Of a stretch of DNA of 64,000 nt, positions 8,410 through 17,211 are shown piece by piece. This DNA comes from Brevibacillus sp051967035 (lineage in GTDB: Bacteria > Bacillota > Bacilli > Brevibacillales > Brevibacillaceae): assembly GCF_051967035.1 (NCBI RefSeq), contig NZ_JBQCKK010000012.1:62001-126000 (forward strand), written 5' to 3'. Position numbers and translations under genes: made by a program. The notes below the pieces were generated by a model that was given only the letters and a program-made list of their open reading frames with translations, was not told the origin of the DNA and did no database searches. Within the stretch, counting starts at the first letter, position 1. Every line of letters starts with the position of its first letter.

Positions 8410-10281
8410 TTGTCATTTCAGGACGATGTATGGTTATGGAATCACGCAGCTCTCAAAGTAGTGGATGCCCGCCGGGCGGTGATCCAGCCAGGCGACAGCC
8501 TGCGCGCGCACCAGCTTACGGCAGGCTCGTTTTTGTGTACTGTACAAGGGAAGGCTCGCATACGGCTTGGTGATGTGCAGTATCAGGCGGGCCCTTATCA
8601 TATTTGCCATGCCGGAAAAGGCAGTTCATTCGCAGTCGATTCCGTGCAGGAAGCGCTCGAATACTATTTGCTGCAATACAAGGCGACCCTCGCTCTGCCG
8701 TGCCGCGAGGAGCTGTTGCGGCTGCAACAGAAGCGGGACCCTTTTCAACGCGCGCACAGCTTTACGCCGCGCTATCCGCTTTCGCTGTTTGGCACCATCC
8801 GCCAGCTGCACGAGAAATGGCAGAAGGCGAGCATGCTGGACAGGCTGCACGCGAAGGCGCTTTTGCATCAGTTTGTGTACGAATGGCTCCAGCAGCGCCA
8901 GGAGCAGGCAGAAGAGCCGACTCCCCAGAGTCTGGTGGACAAGGCAATCCGCTTGATCGAGGAGCAGTTCTCCGAGAAAATGACGCTGCATGCGCTCGCG
9001 AGCCAGGTAGGCTGCCAGGAGCGGCAGTTGCAGCGGCTGTTCAAGGCAGCGCTTGCGGTAGGGCCGATGGAATACCTGCTCCGCGTCCGGGTGGAAAAGG
9101 CCAAGGAGCTGCTGCTGAAGCTGAATGTGCCGCTGATGCACATTGCCGAGTCTGTCGGCTTTTCAGACAGCTATTACTTCAGCCGCCTGTTCAAAAAATA
9201 CGTCGGCATCTCCCCCAGCCAGTTTCGAAAAATGGCCGGACAGCTCGAACTTTGTCGCCAAAATCCATCCCGTTTGTCGCTATCGTTCATTGGCGGCAAA
9301 CACGTGCCCTTGTATAGTATTACTGACGAGAATGGGAGTCATTCTCAACAAGGAACAGCAGTGGCAGCGCCTGCTTCGACTGCTCTTCTAGCGCACAGGA
9401 GCAAGCGCGCCAAACAGGCAGACGCTGAGGAGGGAGTGGCAAAAGCGACAAGCAAGCGTATTCGGCATCTGCGAGGCGAACTGGAACTGGACCGACTGAT
9501 CGAAAGAATAGCGGTGCTTGATTACCAGTACATCGATCAAATGTACGCTCTCGGCCACTTGCCAGTAGGCAGCGTATTTGCCACGACCAGTCTGTCCGGA
9601 TTGCCGGAATATTTGGGCGAGAAAATGAGCGCGATCAAAAGGCTGGGGACAAAGGATCATCCGGATTTGACCGCGATTGCCGAGCTGTCGCCGGAGCTGA
9701 TTGTCTGCACGGATACACATGCGCATTTGTACGACGAGCTGGTCGCGATTGCCCCGACGGTGATGCTCGACAGAAACGACGACTGGCGGACGACGCTTCC
9801 TGTGCTGGGAAAAATGCTCGGCAAAGAGCAGGAGGCGCAACACGTGATTGACGCGTACAACCAAAAGATCGTCCATCTGAAAGATGCGATTGCGGCGAAG
9901 CTGGGGGGCAAGACGGTTTCCTTGATCCGGCCGCGCGACAACATGATCCGGCTGCACACGACGGCGCACCGGACGGCACGGATTTTGTACCGCGATCTCG
10001 GCATCGCGCCGCCGCCGATGGCGATGGACAGCAAGCGGACCAGCTCGTACATCCAGCTGGACGCCATGGCCGAACTGAATGCCGACCACCTCTTTGTGTT
10101 GCAGGACGATACGAACGCCGCGCTGACCAGCGCCTACCAGGAGTCCGCCGTCTGGAGAAGTCTGGGCGTGGTCAAAGCCAACCATGTGCGCACGTTCGAT
10201 ACGACGATGTGGATCGGCTTTTACGGGCCTGTCGCGATTAACCGGGTAGTGGACGAAATTGCAGACGCGCTGTTGTCCTGA
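8410..10281 (+). CDS. AraC-type activator fused to a siderophore-binding domain (Btr-like)
   Basis: 623 residues in three parts: an N-terminal cupin-like sensing segment (about 1-165); an AraC pair of helix-turn-helix motifs (about 175-280, including YFSRLFKKYVGISPSQFRKM); then, after a low-complexity linker (about 285-350), a complete FecB/FeuA-type periplasmic-binding-protein domain without signal peptide (about 355-623, with PEYLGEKMSAIKRLG and AELSPELIVCTD). This is the architecture of Bacillus subtilis Btr (YbbB), which binds ferri-bacillibactin in the cytosol and activates feuABC. The start is TTG at 8410, 9 nt after AGGAGG (8395-8400). As first gene behind the Fur box it should autoregulate and activate the downstream uptake genes. 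The linker region carries a possible internal promoter (separate entry). Confidence 0.92.
   Translation: MSFQDDVWLWNHAALKVVDARRAVIQPGDSLRAHQLTAGSFLCTVQGKARIRLGDVQYQAGPYHICHAGKGSSFAVDSVQEALEYYLLQYKATLALPCREELLRLQQKRDPFQRAHSFTPRYPLSLFGTIRQLHEKWQKASMLDRLHAKALLHQFVYEWLQQRQEQAEEPTPQSLVDKAIRLIEEQFSEKMTLHALASQVGCQERQLQRLFKAALAVGPMEYLLRVRVEKAKELLLKLNVPLMHIAESVGFSDSYYFSRLFKKYVGISPSQFRKMAGQLELCRQNPSRLSLSFIGGKHVPLYSITDENGSHSQQGTAVAAPASTALLAHRSKRAKQADAEEGVAKATSKRIRHLRGELELDRLIERIAVLDYQYIDQMYALGHLPVGSVFATTSLSGLPEYLGEKMSAIKRLGTKDHPDLTAIAELSPELIVCTDTHAHLYDELVAIAPTVMLDRNDDWRTTLPVLGKMLGKEQEAQHVIDAYNQKIVHLKDAIAAKLGGKTVSLIRPRDNMIRLHTTAHRTARILYRDLGIAPPPMAMDSKRTSSYIQLDAMAELNADHLFVLQDDTNAALTSAYQESAVWRSLGVVKANHVRTFDTTMWIGFYGPVAINRVVDEIADALLS
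9290..9363 (+). promoter_or_regulatory. Possible internal promoter, Fur-like palindrome and in-frame start inside the fusion gene
   Basis: Within the linker coding region: TTGGCG (9290-9295), 17 bp, TATAGT (9313-9318); then the 19-bp palindromic GAGAATGGGAGTCATTCTC (9328-9346; 7-bp perfect arms, 14/19 to the Fur consensus); then AAGGA and, 6 nt later, an in-frame GTG at 9361. Translation from there would give a 306-residue free binding-protein domain. It may be a working internal promoter or the fossil of an intergenic region from two once-separate genes. Confidence 0.45.
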
Positions 10282-10316
10282 CCGCCTCATCTCTGCCCGC
10301 AAAGGGAGAGCATTTG

Positions 10317-11096
10317 ATGAACAAAAACTGGCTAGAAGCGGACGAATCGGCGTATGTGGCGGAGCATTTTCGCCTGACCCATGGCGTACCCGTGCGCTCG
10401 GGAGAGTTGATTCCGGTCACAGCGTTGTTGGATGAAAAGACGTGCGCGGACTGTCTCGCGCGGATGAGCGGCTATTTGCACGCCCCTTCGCTGAAAGTGA
10501 CCGCCTCCCTGTTTGCCAAAAGGTACGCATTTTTGACCGTTGCCCCCATCTTGTACGCCATGACGATGTACAACAAAGCCGTCATGCTGGACGTCGGGCA
10601 ATGCCAGCTCGTTTTGGCAAAGGAGCCGGGCGAGCCATGGCTGTCGCGGCTCCATGTACGCGCGCCGGACGTTCGCGCGTTCGCTGCCGGGGACAGGAGC
10701 GAGTGGCGGGAGCAGATCATCCGCAGCTTGTTCGCCGGACATATCGCACCGCTGTGGCACACGATTTCCCGCGTGGCGAACATTCCACGCATCGTGCTGT
10801 GGGAAAATACGGCGGTCCGTTTGTTTTCGCTGTACGAAAAGCGGATCAAAGCGGAGGCGGGAAGCGAACTGCGGGAGCGCGTCCAGGCTGACTTTGCCTG
10901 CCTGCTCACGCACGCGCCTGCCCCATGGTTCGGGGAAGCACAAAATCCGTTTGCGCCGTTTTGCGTGTTTGGCGACAGCGAATCTGGCGCGATGACAGCG
11001 CGACCGAACCGGATTCGCAAGACGTGCTGCTACCATTACAAGGTTTCTTCGCGCGAAGGTTTTTGCTCGGCCTGCCCGAGAGCGAAAAGCCGATGA
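10317..11096 (+). CDS. FhuF-like ferric siderophore reductase
   Basis: 259 residues. The C-terminus carries four cysteines as CC-X11-C-X2-C (RKTCCYHYKVSS...GFCSACP), the [2Fe-2S] ligand arrangement of the FhuF family, which reduces ferric siderophores in the cytosol to release iron. The upstream ~200 residues resemble the IucA/IucC-FhuF helical domain. ATG at 10317 is preferred (GGGAG upstream); the TTG three bases earlier is possible. The stop overlaps the start of the MFS gene (ATGA). In this operon it would release iron after import by the FecCD permeases. Confidence 0.85.
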   Translation: MNKNWLEADESAYVAEHFRLTHGVPVRSGELIPVTALLDEKTCADCLARMSGYLHAPSLKVTASLFAKRYAFLTVAPILYAMTMYNKAVMLDVGQCQLVLAKEPGEPWLSRLHVRAPDVRAFAAGDRSEWREQIIRSLFAGHIAPLWHTISRVANIPRIVLWENTAVRLFSLYEKRIKAEAGSELRERVQADFACLLTHAPAPWFGEAQNPFAPFCVFGDSESGAMTARPNRIRKTCCYHYKVSSREGFCSACPRAKSR

Positions 11097-12343
11097 CAGT
11101 GAGAGAGGATCGTGTCCGCACGGTGGAAAAGTGGAGACGGAATCTGTTTATTTTGTGCGCCGGGCAATTTTTGACGATGGCCTCGCTGAGTTGCGTCACC
11201 CCGTTTTTGCCGCTCTATTTGCAGGAAATGGGCGTATCTGATCCCGGCGAAGTTCTCTGGTGGACAGGAGCGATTTACGTCGCCAACCTGCTGACGGCGT
11301 TTTTGTTTTCGCCGCTGTGGGGCAGGCTGGCGGATCGGCACGGCCGGAAGCTGATGATCGTCCGCTCCGGCTTCGGTCTCGCGGTCACGATTACGCTGAT
11401 GGGATTTGTCACCAGCCCTGTGCAGTTGCTCGTGCTGCGGCTGGTGAACGGGATGATGGCAGGTTTCAGCCCGGCTGCTGTCGCTTTTACGGCGACGAAT
11501 ACGCCACAGGAGCGCAGCGGCTATGCGCTCGGCATCCTGCATGCCAGCGCGGTCGGGGGAACGATCTGCGGCCCGCTTTTGGGCAGTCTTCTCGCCGTCC
11601 GCTTCGGCTTTCGCGCCGTCTTTTGCTACACCGGTCTGTGCATCTTGCTTGCCGCCATGATGATCGTTTTTTGGGTGCAAGAGCGTGTAGCAAACGAGCA
11701 GCAGCTTATGGAGAAAACGAACTTTCTCACCGATTTGCGGCACATCGCGGGCAAAAAACCGCTCGGCGCGCTGTTCGTCTCTGCCGCAATCGCCAGGGCA
11801 GCGATGGTCGGTACGTTGCCGCTCATCCCGCTGTACGTCCAGCAGTTGCTTCCCGATCAGGACAACGTGGTGATCCTGGCGGGCGTGACGACGGCGGTCA
11901 TGGGCCTTGCCAATATGCTTGCGGCTCCCCAGCTGGGGAAATGGGGCGACAAGTTCGGCTCCCACCGGATTTTTACCTTCGCCGTGTTCGGCTCGATCGT
12001 ATTTTTGGTGCCGCAAGCGTTTGTCCAACAATTATGGCAATTCATCGCCCTGCGCTTTTGCACGGGAGCATGCCTGGGCGGGATGATGCCCTCCCTGCAC
12101 GTTCTCCTGCGGCAGTACGCGCCAAAAGGAATGGAGAGCAGGACGTACAGCTACCATAATTGCGCTGTCTTTTTGGGCGGCATGGCGGGGACGTTTGCCA
12201 TGGGAGCGATTGCGAGCGGATTCGGCTTGTCGCTGATTTTTGTCGGCTCGGCCGTTTTGCTGCTCCTGAACCAGCTATGGATGACATTCATGGTGCTTCC
12301 GCATATCGGCCCGCTGCACGAAAGCGCAGAAAAGCGCCAGTGA
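11093..12343 (+). CDS. MFS transporter, probable siderophore exporter
   Basis: 416 residues with twelve hydrophobic segments and the MFS loop-2 motif PLWGRLADRHGRKLMI; the matching loop 8-9 motif is GKWGDKFGSHRIF. It belongs to the drug-efflux type of MFS. Placement between a siderophore reductase and a siderophore-binding lipoprotein suggests export of the apo-siderophore, as YmfD does for bacillibactin in B. subtilis, or of its hydrolysis products. That role is inferred from context. ATGA overlap with the reductase gene shows coupling. Confidence 0.85.
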   Translation: MTVREDRVRTVEKWRRNLFILCAGQFLTMASLSCVTPFLPLYLQEMGVSDPGEVLWWTGAIYVANLLTAFLFSPLWGRLADRHGRKLMIVRSGFGLAVTITLMGFVTSPVQLLVLRLVNGMMAGFSPAAVAFTATNTPQERSGYALGILHASAVGGTICGPLLGSLLAVRFGFRAVFCYTGLCILLAAMMIVFWVQERVANEQQLMEKTNFLTDLRHIAGKKPLGALFVSAAIARAAMVGTLPLIPLYVQQLLPDQDNVVILAGVTTAVMGLANMLAAPQLGKWGDKFGSHRIFTFAVFGSIVFLVPQAFVQQLWQFIALRFCTGACLGGMMPSLHVLLRQYAPKGMESRTYSYHNCAVFLGGMAGTFAMGAIASGFGLSLIFVGSAVLLLLNQLWMTFMVLPHIGPLHESAEKRQ

Positions 12344-12393
12344 GCTTTATTTGGACAAGGAAAACATTGGAAAAACAAAAGGGGGAAACAGCA

Positions 12394-13407
12394 GTGTTGA
12401 TCAATAAAAAATGGTCGTTCATTTTCAGCGCCGTGCTTCTCGTTGCCTTCGTACTCGCAGGCTGCGGAACGAGCGGACAAGGAACCGCATCGGGGACGAC
12501 AGAGACACAACCGTCGCAAAGCCAGCCGCAAACAGCGGCCGAACCGGCTAAAGACGCGGGACAACAGGAGGTCCGGATCGTTTCCCACGCGATGGGAAAA
12601 ACAGAAGTAAAAGGAACGCCGACCAAAGTCGTGACGTTGTTCCAGGGCGCTACCGATGCCGCCCTGCTGCTTGGCGTCAAGCCGGTAGGCGCAGTAGAGT
12701 CGTGGATTGAGCAGCCGTGGTACAACTACATCCGAGACAAGATGGATGGCGTGACCAACCTTGGCTCGGAAAACCAGCCGAACCTGGAAGAGATTGTGGC
12801 ACTCCACCCGGATCTCATCATTGCCTCCAAGACCCGTCACGAAAAAATTTACGAGCAACTGTCCGCGATTGCGCCAACGGTGATGACCGAAGAGGTGCAT
12901 ATTTGGAAAGACACCTTGAGCCTGAGTGCAGAGGCGCTGAACAAAAAAGCGGAAGAGGCCAAGTTTTTGGAGGAATGGGCGCAAAAGGTAGCCACGTTCA
13001 AGGAAAAAATGGGCGACAAGCTCAAGCTGGAGGTCGGGATTGTCGACTTCCGCCCGGATCACGCCCGTATCGTGTACACCGGCTTTTCCGCTCTCGTTCT
13101 GGACGAGCTGGGCGTAGCGCGGCCGACGAACCAGAAAGGCGAAGAGTGGGGAGTGAAGCTGACCTCCAAGGAAAACATTGCGCAAATGGACGCGGATATC
13201 ATTTTCGACCAGACGAGCACGACCCGGGACGACGGACGACTGGATTTGCGCAAGGAGTGGACGGAGCACCCGCTCTGGAAAAATCTGAGGGCGGTGAAAA
13301 ACAATCGCGTATTCGAGGTCGATTCGGCGATCTGGAACAACGGCTCCGGCCCGTTGGCGGCATTGGGCATGCTGGAAGACTTGTATGAATTTTACGAGTT
13401 GAAATAA
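12394..13407 (+). CDS. Iron-siderophore ABC transporter substrate-binding lipoprotein
   Basis: 337 residues with a type II signal peptide and lipobox LAGC (Cys about residue 26), then a Ser/Thr/Gln-rich linker and a FecB/YfiY-like fold with the usual landmarks (PTKVVTLFQGATDAALLLGV, HPDLIIASKTRHEKIYEQL, WNNGSGPLAALGMLEDLYEF). The start is GTG at 12394, 7 nt after AGGGGGA. It sits outside the membrane and delivers ferric siderophore to the two permeases encoded next. It is most like the hydroxamate/citrate-hydroxamate class, but the ligand is a guess. Confidence 0.92.
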   Translation: MLINKKWSFIFSAVLLVAFVLAGCGTSGQGTASGTTETQPSQSQPQTAAEPAKDAGQQEVRIVSHAMGKTEVKGTPTKVVTLFQGATDAALLLGVKPVGAVESWIEQPWYNYIRDKMDGVTNLGSENQPNLEEIVALHPDLIIASKTRHEKIYEQLSAIAPTVMTEEVHIWKDTLSLSAEALNKKAEEAKFLEEWAQKVATFKEKMGDKLKLEVGIVDFRPDHARIVYTGFSALVLDELGVARPTNQKGEEWGVKLTSKENIAQMDADIIFDQTSTTRDDGRLDLRKEWTEHPLWKNLRAVKNNRVFEVDSAIWNNGSGPLAALGMLEDLYEFYELK

Positions 13408-13494
13408 GGATGCGAGAGGAAACTGTTGACCACAAGCGAGCGTCAGCAGTTTTCTTGTCGATGGCTTTCGCGAAAAAAGCGAGGGAGGATTGTT

Positions 13495-14520
13495 GTGCGC
13501 TCATACTTGCATCAGCCTGTTTACAAGGCGCTTGGCTTGATCGGCTGCGCCATTGTCCTCGGGGGATTGTTTGTGGCAAGCATCGCCCTTGGCAGCACGC
13601 CGATTCGCTTTCTAACCGTCATCGAATCGTTTCGCGATTATGACGCCTCGCTCAAGGAGCATGTCATCGTGATGACGACCAGGCTTCCGCGCGCCGTTTT
13701 TGCTGCGGTGATCGGAGCAAACCTGGCTGTCGCCGGCGCTCTCATGCAGGCGTTGACCCGAAACCCGATGGCGTCGCCCAGCATTTTCGGCATCAATTCC
13801 GGGGCTGTTTTTTTTGTGGTGGCGGCACTAGCTGTCCTGCCGATTTCCTCGCTGGACCAGCTGGTCTGGATCGCTTTTGCGGGAGCGGGCGTAGCTGCTT
13901 TCACCGTGTACTTCCTCGGCTCGATGGGCCGAGGGGGCATGACGCCGCTGAAAATCGTGCTGGCAGGTTCGGCCATGTCCGCGCTGTTTGCTTCGTTTAC
14001 ACAAGGAATGCTCGTCCTGGACGAGTCCGGGCTGCAAAATGTGCTGTTTTGGCTGGCAGGCTCTGTGTCCGGCAAAGAGCTGGACAGCTTGCTTCCGGTG
14101 TTGCCCTACATGCTGGTCGCCGGAGTCGCGGCGCTATGGCTGGCCCGGTCTGTCAACATTTTGGCGACAGGCGAAGAGGTTGCCAAAGGCTTGGGACAAA
14201 AAACGGGCCTCGTCAAGCTGCTGATTGCGCTCACCGTGATCCTGCTTGCGGGCAGCTCGGTCGCGGTCGCAGGTTCGATCGGCTTTGTCGGGCTGGTGAT
14301 TCCGCACATCGCCCGCTTTCTGGTCGGCATCGACTATCGCTGGGTCATTCCGTACAGCGCGGTTTTGGGCGCCATCTTGCTGGTCGGCGCGGATATTGCG
14401 GCACGCTTTTTGATTATGCCCGCCGAGATGCCGCTCGGGGTCATGACGGCGCTGGTCGGTGCGCCTTTCTTTGTCTATACGGCCCGCAAAGAGTACCGCG
14501 CGAAAGGAGCATCGCAATGA
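13495..14520 (+). CDS. FecCD-family iron-siderophore permease, first subunit
   Basis: 341 residues, about ten hydrophobic helices, with the FecCD family signatures RLPRAVFAAVIGANLAVAGA, ALTRNPMASPSIFGINSGA and GSIGFVGLVIPHIARFLVG. The coupling-helix region is PHIARFLVGIDYRWVIP. GTG at 13495 has GGAGG 6 nt upstream; the open frame extends upstream without a ribosome binding site. Its stop overlaps the next permease start (ATGA). Confidence 0.93.
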   Translation: MRSYLHQPVYKALGLIGCAIVLGGLFVASIALGSTPIRFLTVIESFRDYDASLKEHVIVMTTRLPRAVFAAVIGANLAVAGALMQALTRNPMASPSIFGINSGAVFFVVAALAVLPISSLDQLVWIAFAGAGVAAFTVYFLGSMGRGGMTPLKIVLAGSAMSALFASFTQGMLVLDESGLQNVLFWLAGSVSGKELDSLLPVLPYMLVAGVAALWLARSVNILATGEEVAKGLGQKTGLVKLLIALTVILLAGSSVAVAGSIGFVGLVIPHIARFLVGIDYRWVIPYSAVLGAILLVGADIAARFLIMPAEMPLGVMTALVGAPFFVYTARKEYRAKGASQ

Positions 14521-15557
14521 ATCGGCTATTTTCGATCCGAAGCTGGACCGGACGCTTTGCGCGGCTACTGCCGCAGAAGACGATGCTGCTTCTTGCGGTA
14601 TTGCTGCTGTGTACCGTCGTCGGGATGGTCGTCAGCGTGCAGTTGGGCAGCAAATGGATCCCGCTGCCGGACGTCGTGCGCACGCTGTTTGGCTACGGTA
14701 CACCAGAGCAGACCCTGGTCATCGGCAAGCTCCGGCTGCCGCGCGTTCTGCTCGCCGTGCTCGTCGGCGCGGCGCTGAGCGTCTCGGGGGCGATTTTGCA
14801 GGGCGTGGCCCGTAATCCGCTCGCTTCGCCCGATGTGATCGGGGTGACGGGGGGAGCTGCTTTTGCCGCGGTCGCGTTCATCACCTATACGGCGGGAGCG
14901 GTCAGTGTGCGGTGGCTTCCGCTGGCGGCTTTTTGCGGGGCGGCGCTCGTTTCGCTGTTGATTTACTTTTTGGCCTGGAACAAAGGGGTGACGTCCACGC
15001 GGCTGATTTTGGTCGGAATCGGGGTAGCTGCCGTCACCAGCGCGTTGACCATGCTGATGATCGTCCTCAGTCCGATTACGGCGGCCAGCAAGGCGTACAT
15101 CTGGATGACAGGCAGCATCTACGGCGCGTCGTGGGAAAACGTGTACGCCATGCTGCCCTGGGTGATCGTGTTCATTCCTTGGGCGCTTTTATACGCCCGC
15201 ATCCTCGACGTCCAAGAGCTGGGGGACGAGCTGGCGACAGGGCTTGGCGCGCGCGTGCAGCTTCACCGTTGCATCCTCATGTTCATCAGCGTCGCCTTGG
15301 CAGGGGCGGCAGTTGCCGTCGCGGGCGCCGTCGGCTTTATCGGGCTGATCGGCCCGCATATCGCCCGAAAGCTTGTCGGCCCGTCTCACGGCCGCGCCAT
15401 TCCCGTGGCGGCCCTGATCGGCAGCCTGCTCTTGCTGACTGCGGACACGGTTGCCCGGCTCGCCTTTCAACCGCTCGATGTTCCGGCAGGCGTCTTTACA
15501 GCGGGCGTAGGCGCTCCTTTTTTCCTCTATTTGCTCTACCGAAGCCGCAATCGCTAG
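14517..15557 (+). CDS. FecCD-family iron-siderophore permease, second subunit
   Basis: 346 residues with the same signatures as its neighbour (KLRLPRVLLAVLVGAALSVS, GVARNPLASPDVIGVTGGAA, GAVGFIGLIGPHIARKLVG), so the two form the heterodimeric membrane channel of a ferric siderophore importer. It is the last gene of the operon and is followed by a terminator. No ATPase gene follows, so a stand-alone ATPase such as YusV/FhuC must be supplied from elsewhere. Confidence 0.93.
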   Translation: MNRLFSIRSWTGRFARLLPQKTMLLLAVLLLCTVVGMVVSVQLGSKWIPLPDVVRTLFGYGTPEQTLVIGKLRLPRVLLAVLVGAALSVSGAILQGVARNPLASPDVIGVTGGAAFAAVAFITYTAGAVSVRWLPLAAFCGAALVSLLIYFLAWNKGVTSTRLILVGIGVAAVTSALTMLMIVLSPITAASKAYIWMTGSIYGASWENVYAMLPWVIVFIPWALLYARILDVQELGDELATGLGARVQLHRCILMFISVALAGAAVAVAGAVGFIGLIGPHIARKLVGPSHGRAIPVAALIGSLLLLTADTVARLAFQPLDVPAGVFTAGVGAPFFLYLLYRSRNR

Positions 15558-15572
15558 AAAAGCAAGCTCCGG

Positions 15573-15610
15573 CCGCTTCCCGGGATTCCACCGGGGAGCG
15601 GATTTCTTTT
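15573..15610 (+). terminator. Rho-independent terminator of the siderophore operon
   Basis: An 11-bp stem CCGCTTCCCGG / CCGGGGAGCGG (one G-T wobble) with a 7-nt loop, followed by a T-rich tract (ATTTCTTTT). Confidence 0.78.
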
Positions 15611-15634
15611 GCCGCAGGCAGAAGCTGTCGCGTA

Positions 15635-15692
15635 TTGACTTTTCCCTCCAAAAGCAGTAAGCTAGGCATATAGAATGTTAGTGAGTGCTAAC
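15635..15692 (+). promoter_or_regulatory. Promoter and inverted-repeat operator of the TetR gene
   Basis: TTGACT at 15635-15640 and TAAGCT at 15658-15663 are spaced 17 bp. Downstream at 15677-15692 lies the inverted repeat GTTAG-N6-CTAAC, a typical TetR-family operator size. Its position after the likely transcription start suggests autorepression. Confidence 0.55.
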
Positions 15693-15740
15693 TATAAAAA
15701 TCTAGGCAGACGGGAGGGCGAAGGGAAGGAGCAAGCGGCT

Positions 15741-16310
15741 ATGGACACCAAAGAAAAGCTGATGGCAGCCGCCATCGAGTTAATGGCAGCAAAAGGCTAC
15801 AAAGGCGTATCGACAAAAGAAATCGCTGCCGCTGCCCAGGTTAGCGAAATGACGCTGTTTCGCCATTTTGGCAGCAAGCAAAATCTGCTCGACCAGGCAG
15901 TGGAGCGCTACCATTACTCCGTGGAGATGGAGCGGATTTTCGCCGAACAGATCGTCTGGGAGCTGCGGACTGACCTCTTGATGGTGAGCCGGATGTACCA
16001 CGAGATCATGGAGCGCAATCGCAAGCTGTTTCTCATCGTGCTCAAGGATGACGACCTCGTGGCCATCCGCGAAAAGGCGCAAAAGCATCCGCGCAAGCTG
16101 CTGGAGCTGTTGACGCAGTATTTTCAGGTCATGCAGGAGAAGAACAAGTTGATCGCCACCGATGCCGAAGCGCAGGCGATTACCTTCCTGTGGATGAACT
16201 ACGGGGCGTTCATGACGCATTTGTACGGGGCAGAGACGATCACAAACGTCACGAGGCAGCGGTTCATGGAATCGAGCATCGACTTGTTCGTCAGGGCGCT
16301 GACTCCCTGA
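15741..16310 (+). CDS. TetR/AcrR family transcriptional regulator
   Basis: 189 residues. The N-terminal helix-turn-helix is clear (KGVSTKEIAAAAQVSEMTLF then RHFGSKQNLL), followed by an all-helical ligand/dimerisation domain. AAGGAG lies 9 nt before the ATG at 15741. An inverted repeat upstream is the probable binding site. The SRPBCC and VOC genes follow 65 nt later and are the likely regulated partners. Confidence 0.9.
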   Translation: MDTKEKLMAAAIELMAAKGYKGVSTKEIAAAAQVSEMTLFRHFGSKQNLLDQAVERYHYSVEMERIFAEQIVWELRTDLLMVSRMYHEIMERNRKLFLIVLKDDDLVAIREKAQKHPRKLLELLTQYFQVMQEKNKLIATDAEAQAITFLWMNYGAFMTHLYGAETITNVTRQRFMESSIDLFVRALTP

Positions 16311-16375
16311 TTGTTGGAAAAAGCATGCGGGCAGGAAGCGCAAGCATACCGCATGTACACATGGGAGGTGGGAAC

Positions 16376-16834
16376 GTGAACAGCAAACCGTCTTTCGCAT
16401 TACCGAAAAGGGTTGGACAAACCGCCGCGACCGGGTTCCAGATCGGCGTGCGCAGAACGCTGCCGATATCGAGCGAAGGGGCCTGGACTTTTTTGACGTC
16501 ACGAGAGGGCTTGAAGCTGTGGCTGGGCGAATGGCCGCTGCCTGCCTTTCAGGTGGGAGAAGCGTTTTCGTGTGCAGAAGGGATTTCCGGGGAGTTCAAG
16601 GTCGTCAAGCCGTTTCAGCAGCTTCGCCTGCGGTGGAAAAAGCCGGAGTGGGAAAAGCCGTCGACCTTGCAAATCCGCTTGGTAGCCGCCAAAAACGGGA
16701 GAACGACGATCAGCTTTCACCAGGAAAACCTCCCGGACAGCGCGGCGCGCGAACAGATGAAGCAGCAGTGGGAGGAAGCGCTGGAAAAGCTGAAAGAAAA
16801 AGCGGAGGAAAACGAGGGGAGAAGTGTCCAGTGA
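16376..16834 (+). CDS. SRPBCC / AHSA1-like domain protein
   Basis: 152 residues with the SRPBCC (AHSA1-type) layout: an N-terminal strand with VRRTLPISSEGAWTFLTS, the WLGEW turn, GEFKVVKPFQQLRLRWKKPE, and a long charged C-terminal helix (QWEEALEKLKEKAEE). Family members bind hydrophobic ligands or help Hsp90. GTG at 16376 has GGGAGG 7 nt upstream. Its stop overlaps the next gene (GTGA), so it is co-translated with the VOC protein. Confidence 0.8.
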   Translation: MNSKPSFALPKRVGQTAATGFQIGVRRTLPISSEGAWTFLTSREGLKLWLGEWPLPAFQVGEAFSCAEGISGEFKVVKPFQQLRLRWKKPEWEKPSTLQIRLVAAKNGRTTISFHQENLPDSAAREQMKQQWEEALEKLKEKAEENEGRSVQ

Positions 16835-17211
16835 ACAAGTTCAGCCATATCGATCTGCGCGTGAAAAGTCTGGAAAAATCGTTGCCCTTTTACGAAAAGC
16901 TGCTGCCTGCGCTCGGGTTTACGCGCACGTTTCACAGTGCGAACTGGCGCGTGTTTGCAGCGGAAGGCGAGCTGCCGAGCGTGCCGTACTTTGCGATCAC
17001 CGAAGACCCGGAGCACGTCCCGAACGGCAATCTGATCGGCTTCTGGGCGAGCGATCGGGACGAGGTAGACCGGATGGCCGCGCTCGTGGAGCAGTCCGGG
17101 GGCATCATTCACCAAGGGCCGCAGCTGTTTCCCATCAGCCCCACCTACTACGCAGTCTACTTCCAGGACCCGTGCGGCAACCAGTACGAGATCGTGCATC
17201 GTCTGAATTAA
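16831..17211 (+). CDS. VOC (glyoxalase/bleomycin-resistance) superfamily protein
   Basis: 126 residues. One betaalphabetabetabeta repeat starts with HIDLRVKSLEKSLPFYEKLL and a second ends QDPCGNQYEIVHRLN, where His-6 and the C-terminal Glu are the usual metal ligands. Enzymes of this fold include dioxygenases, epimerases and resistance proteins; no specific role can be given. The GTG start overlaps the preceding TGA. Confidence 0.85.
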   Translation: MNKFSHIDLRVKSLEKSLPFYEKLLPALGFTRTFHSANWRVFAAEGELPSVPYFAITEDPEHVPNGNLIGFWASDRDEVDRMAALVEQSGGIIHQGPQLFPISPTYYAVYFQDPCGNQYEIVHRLN

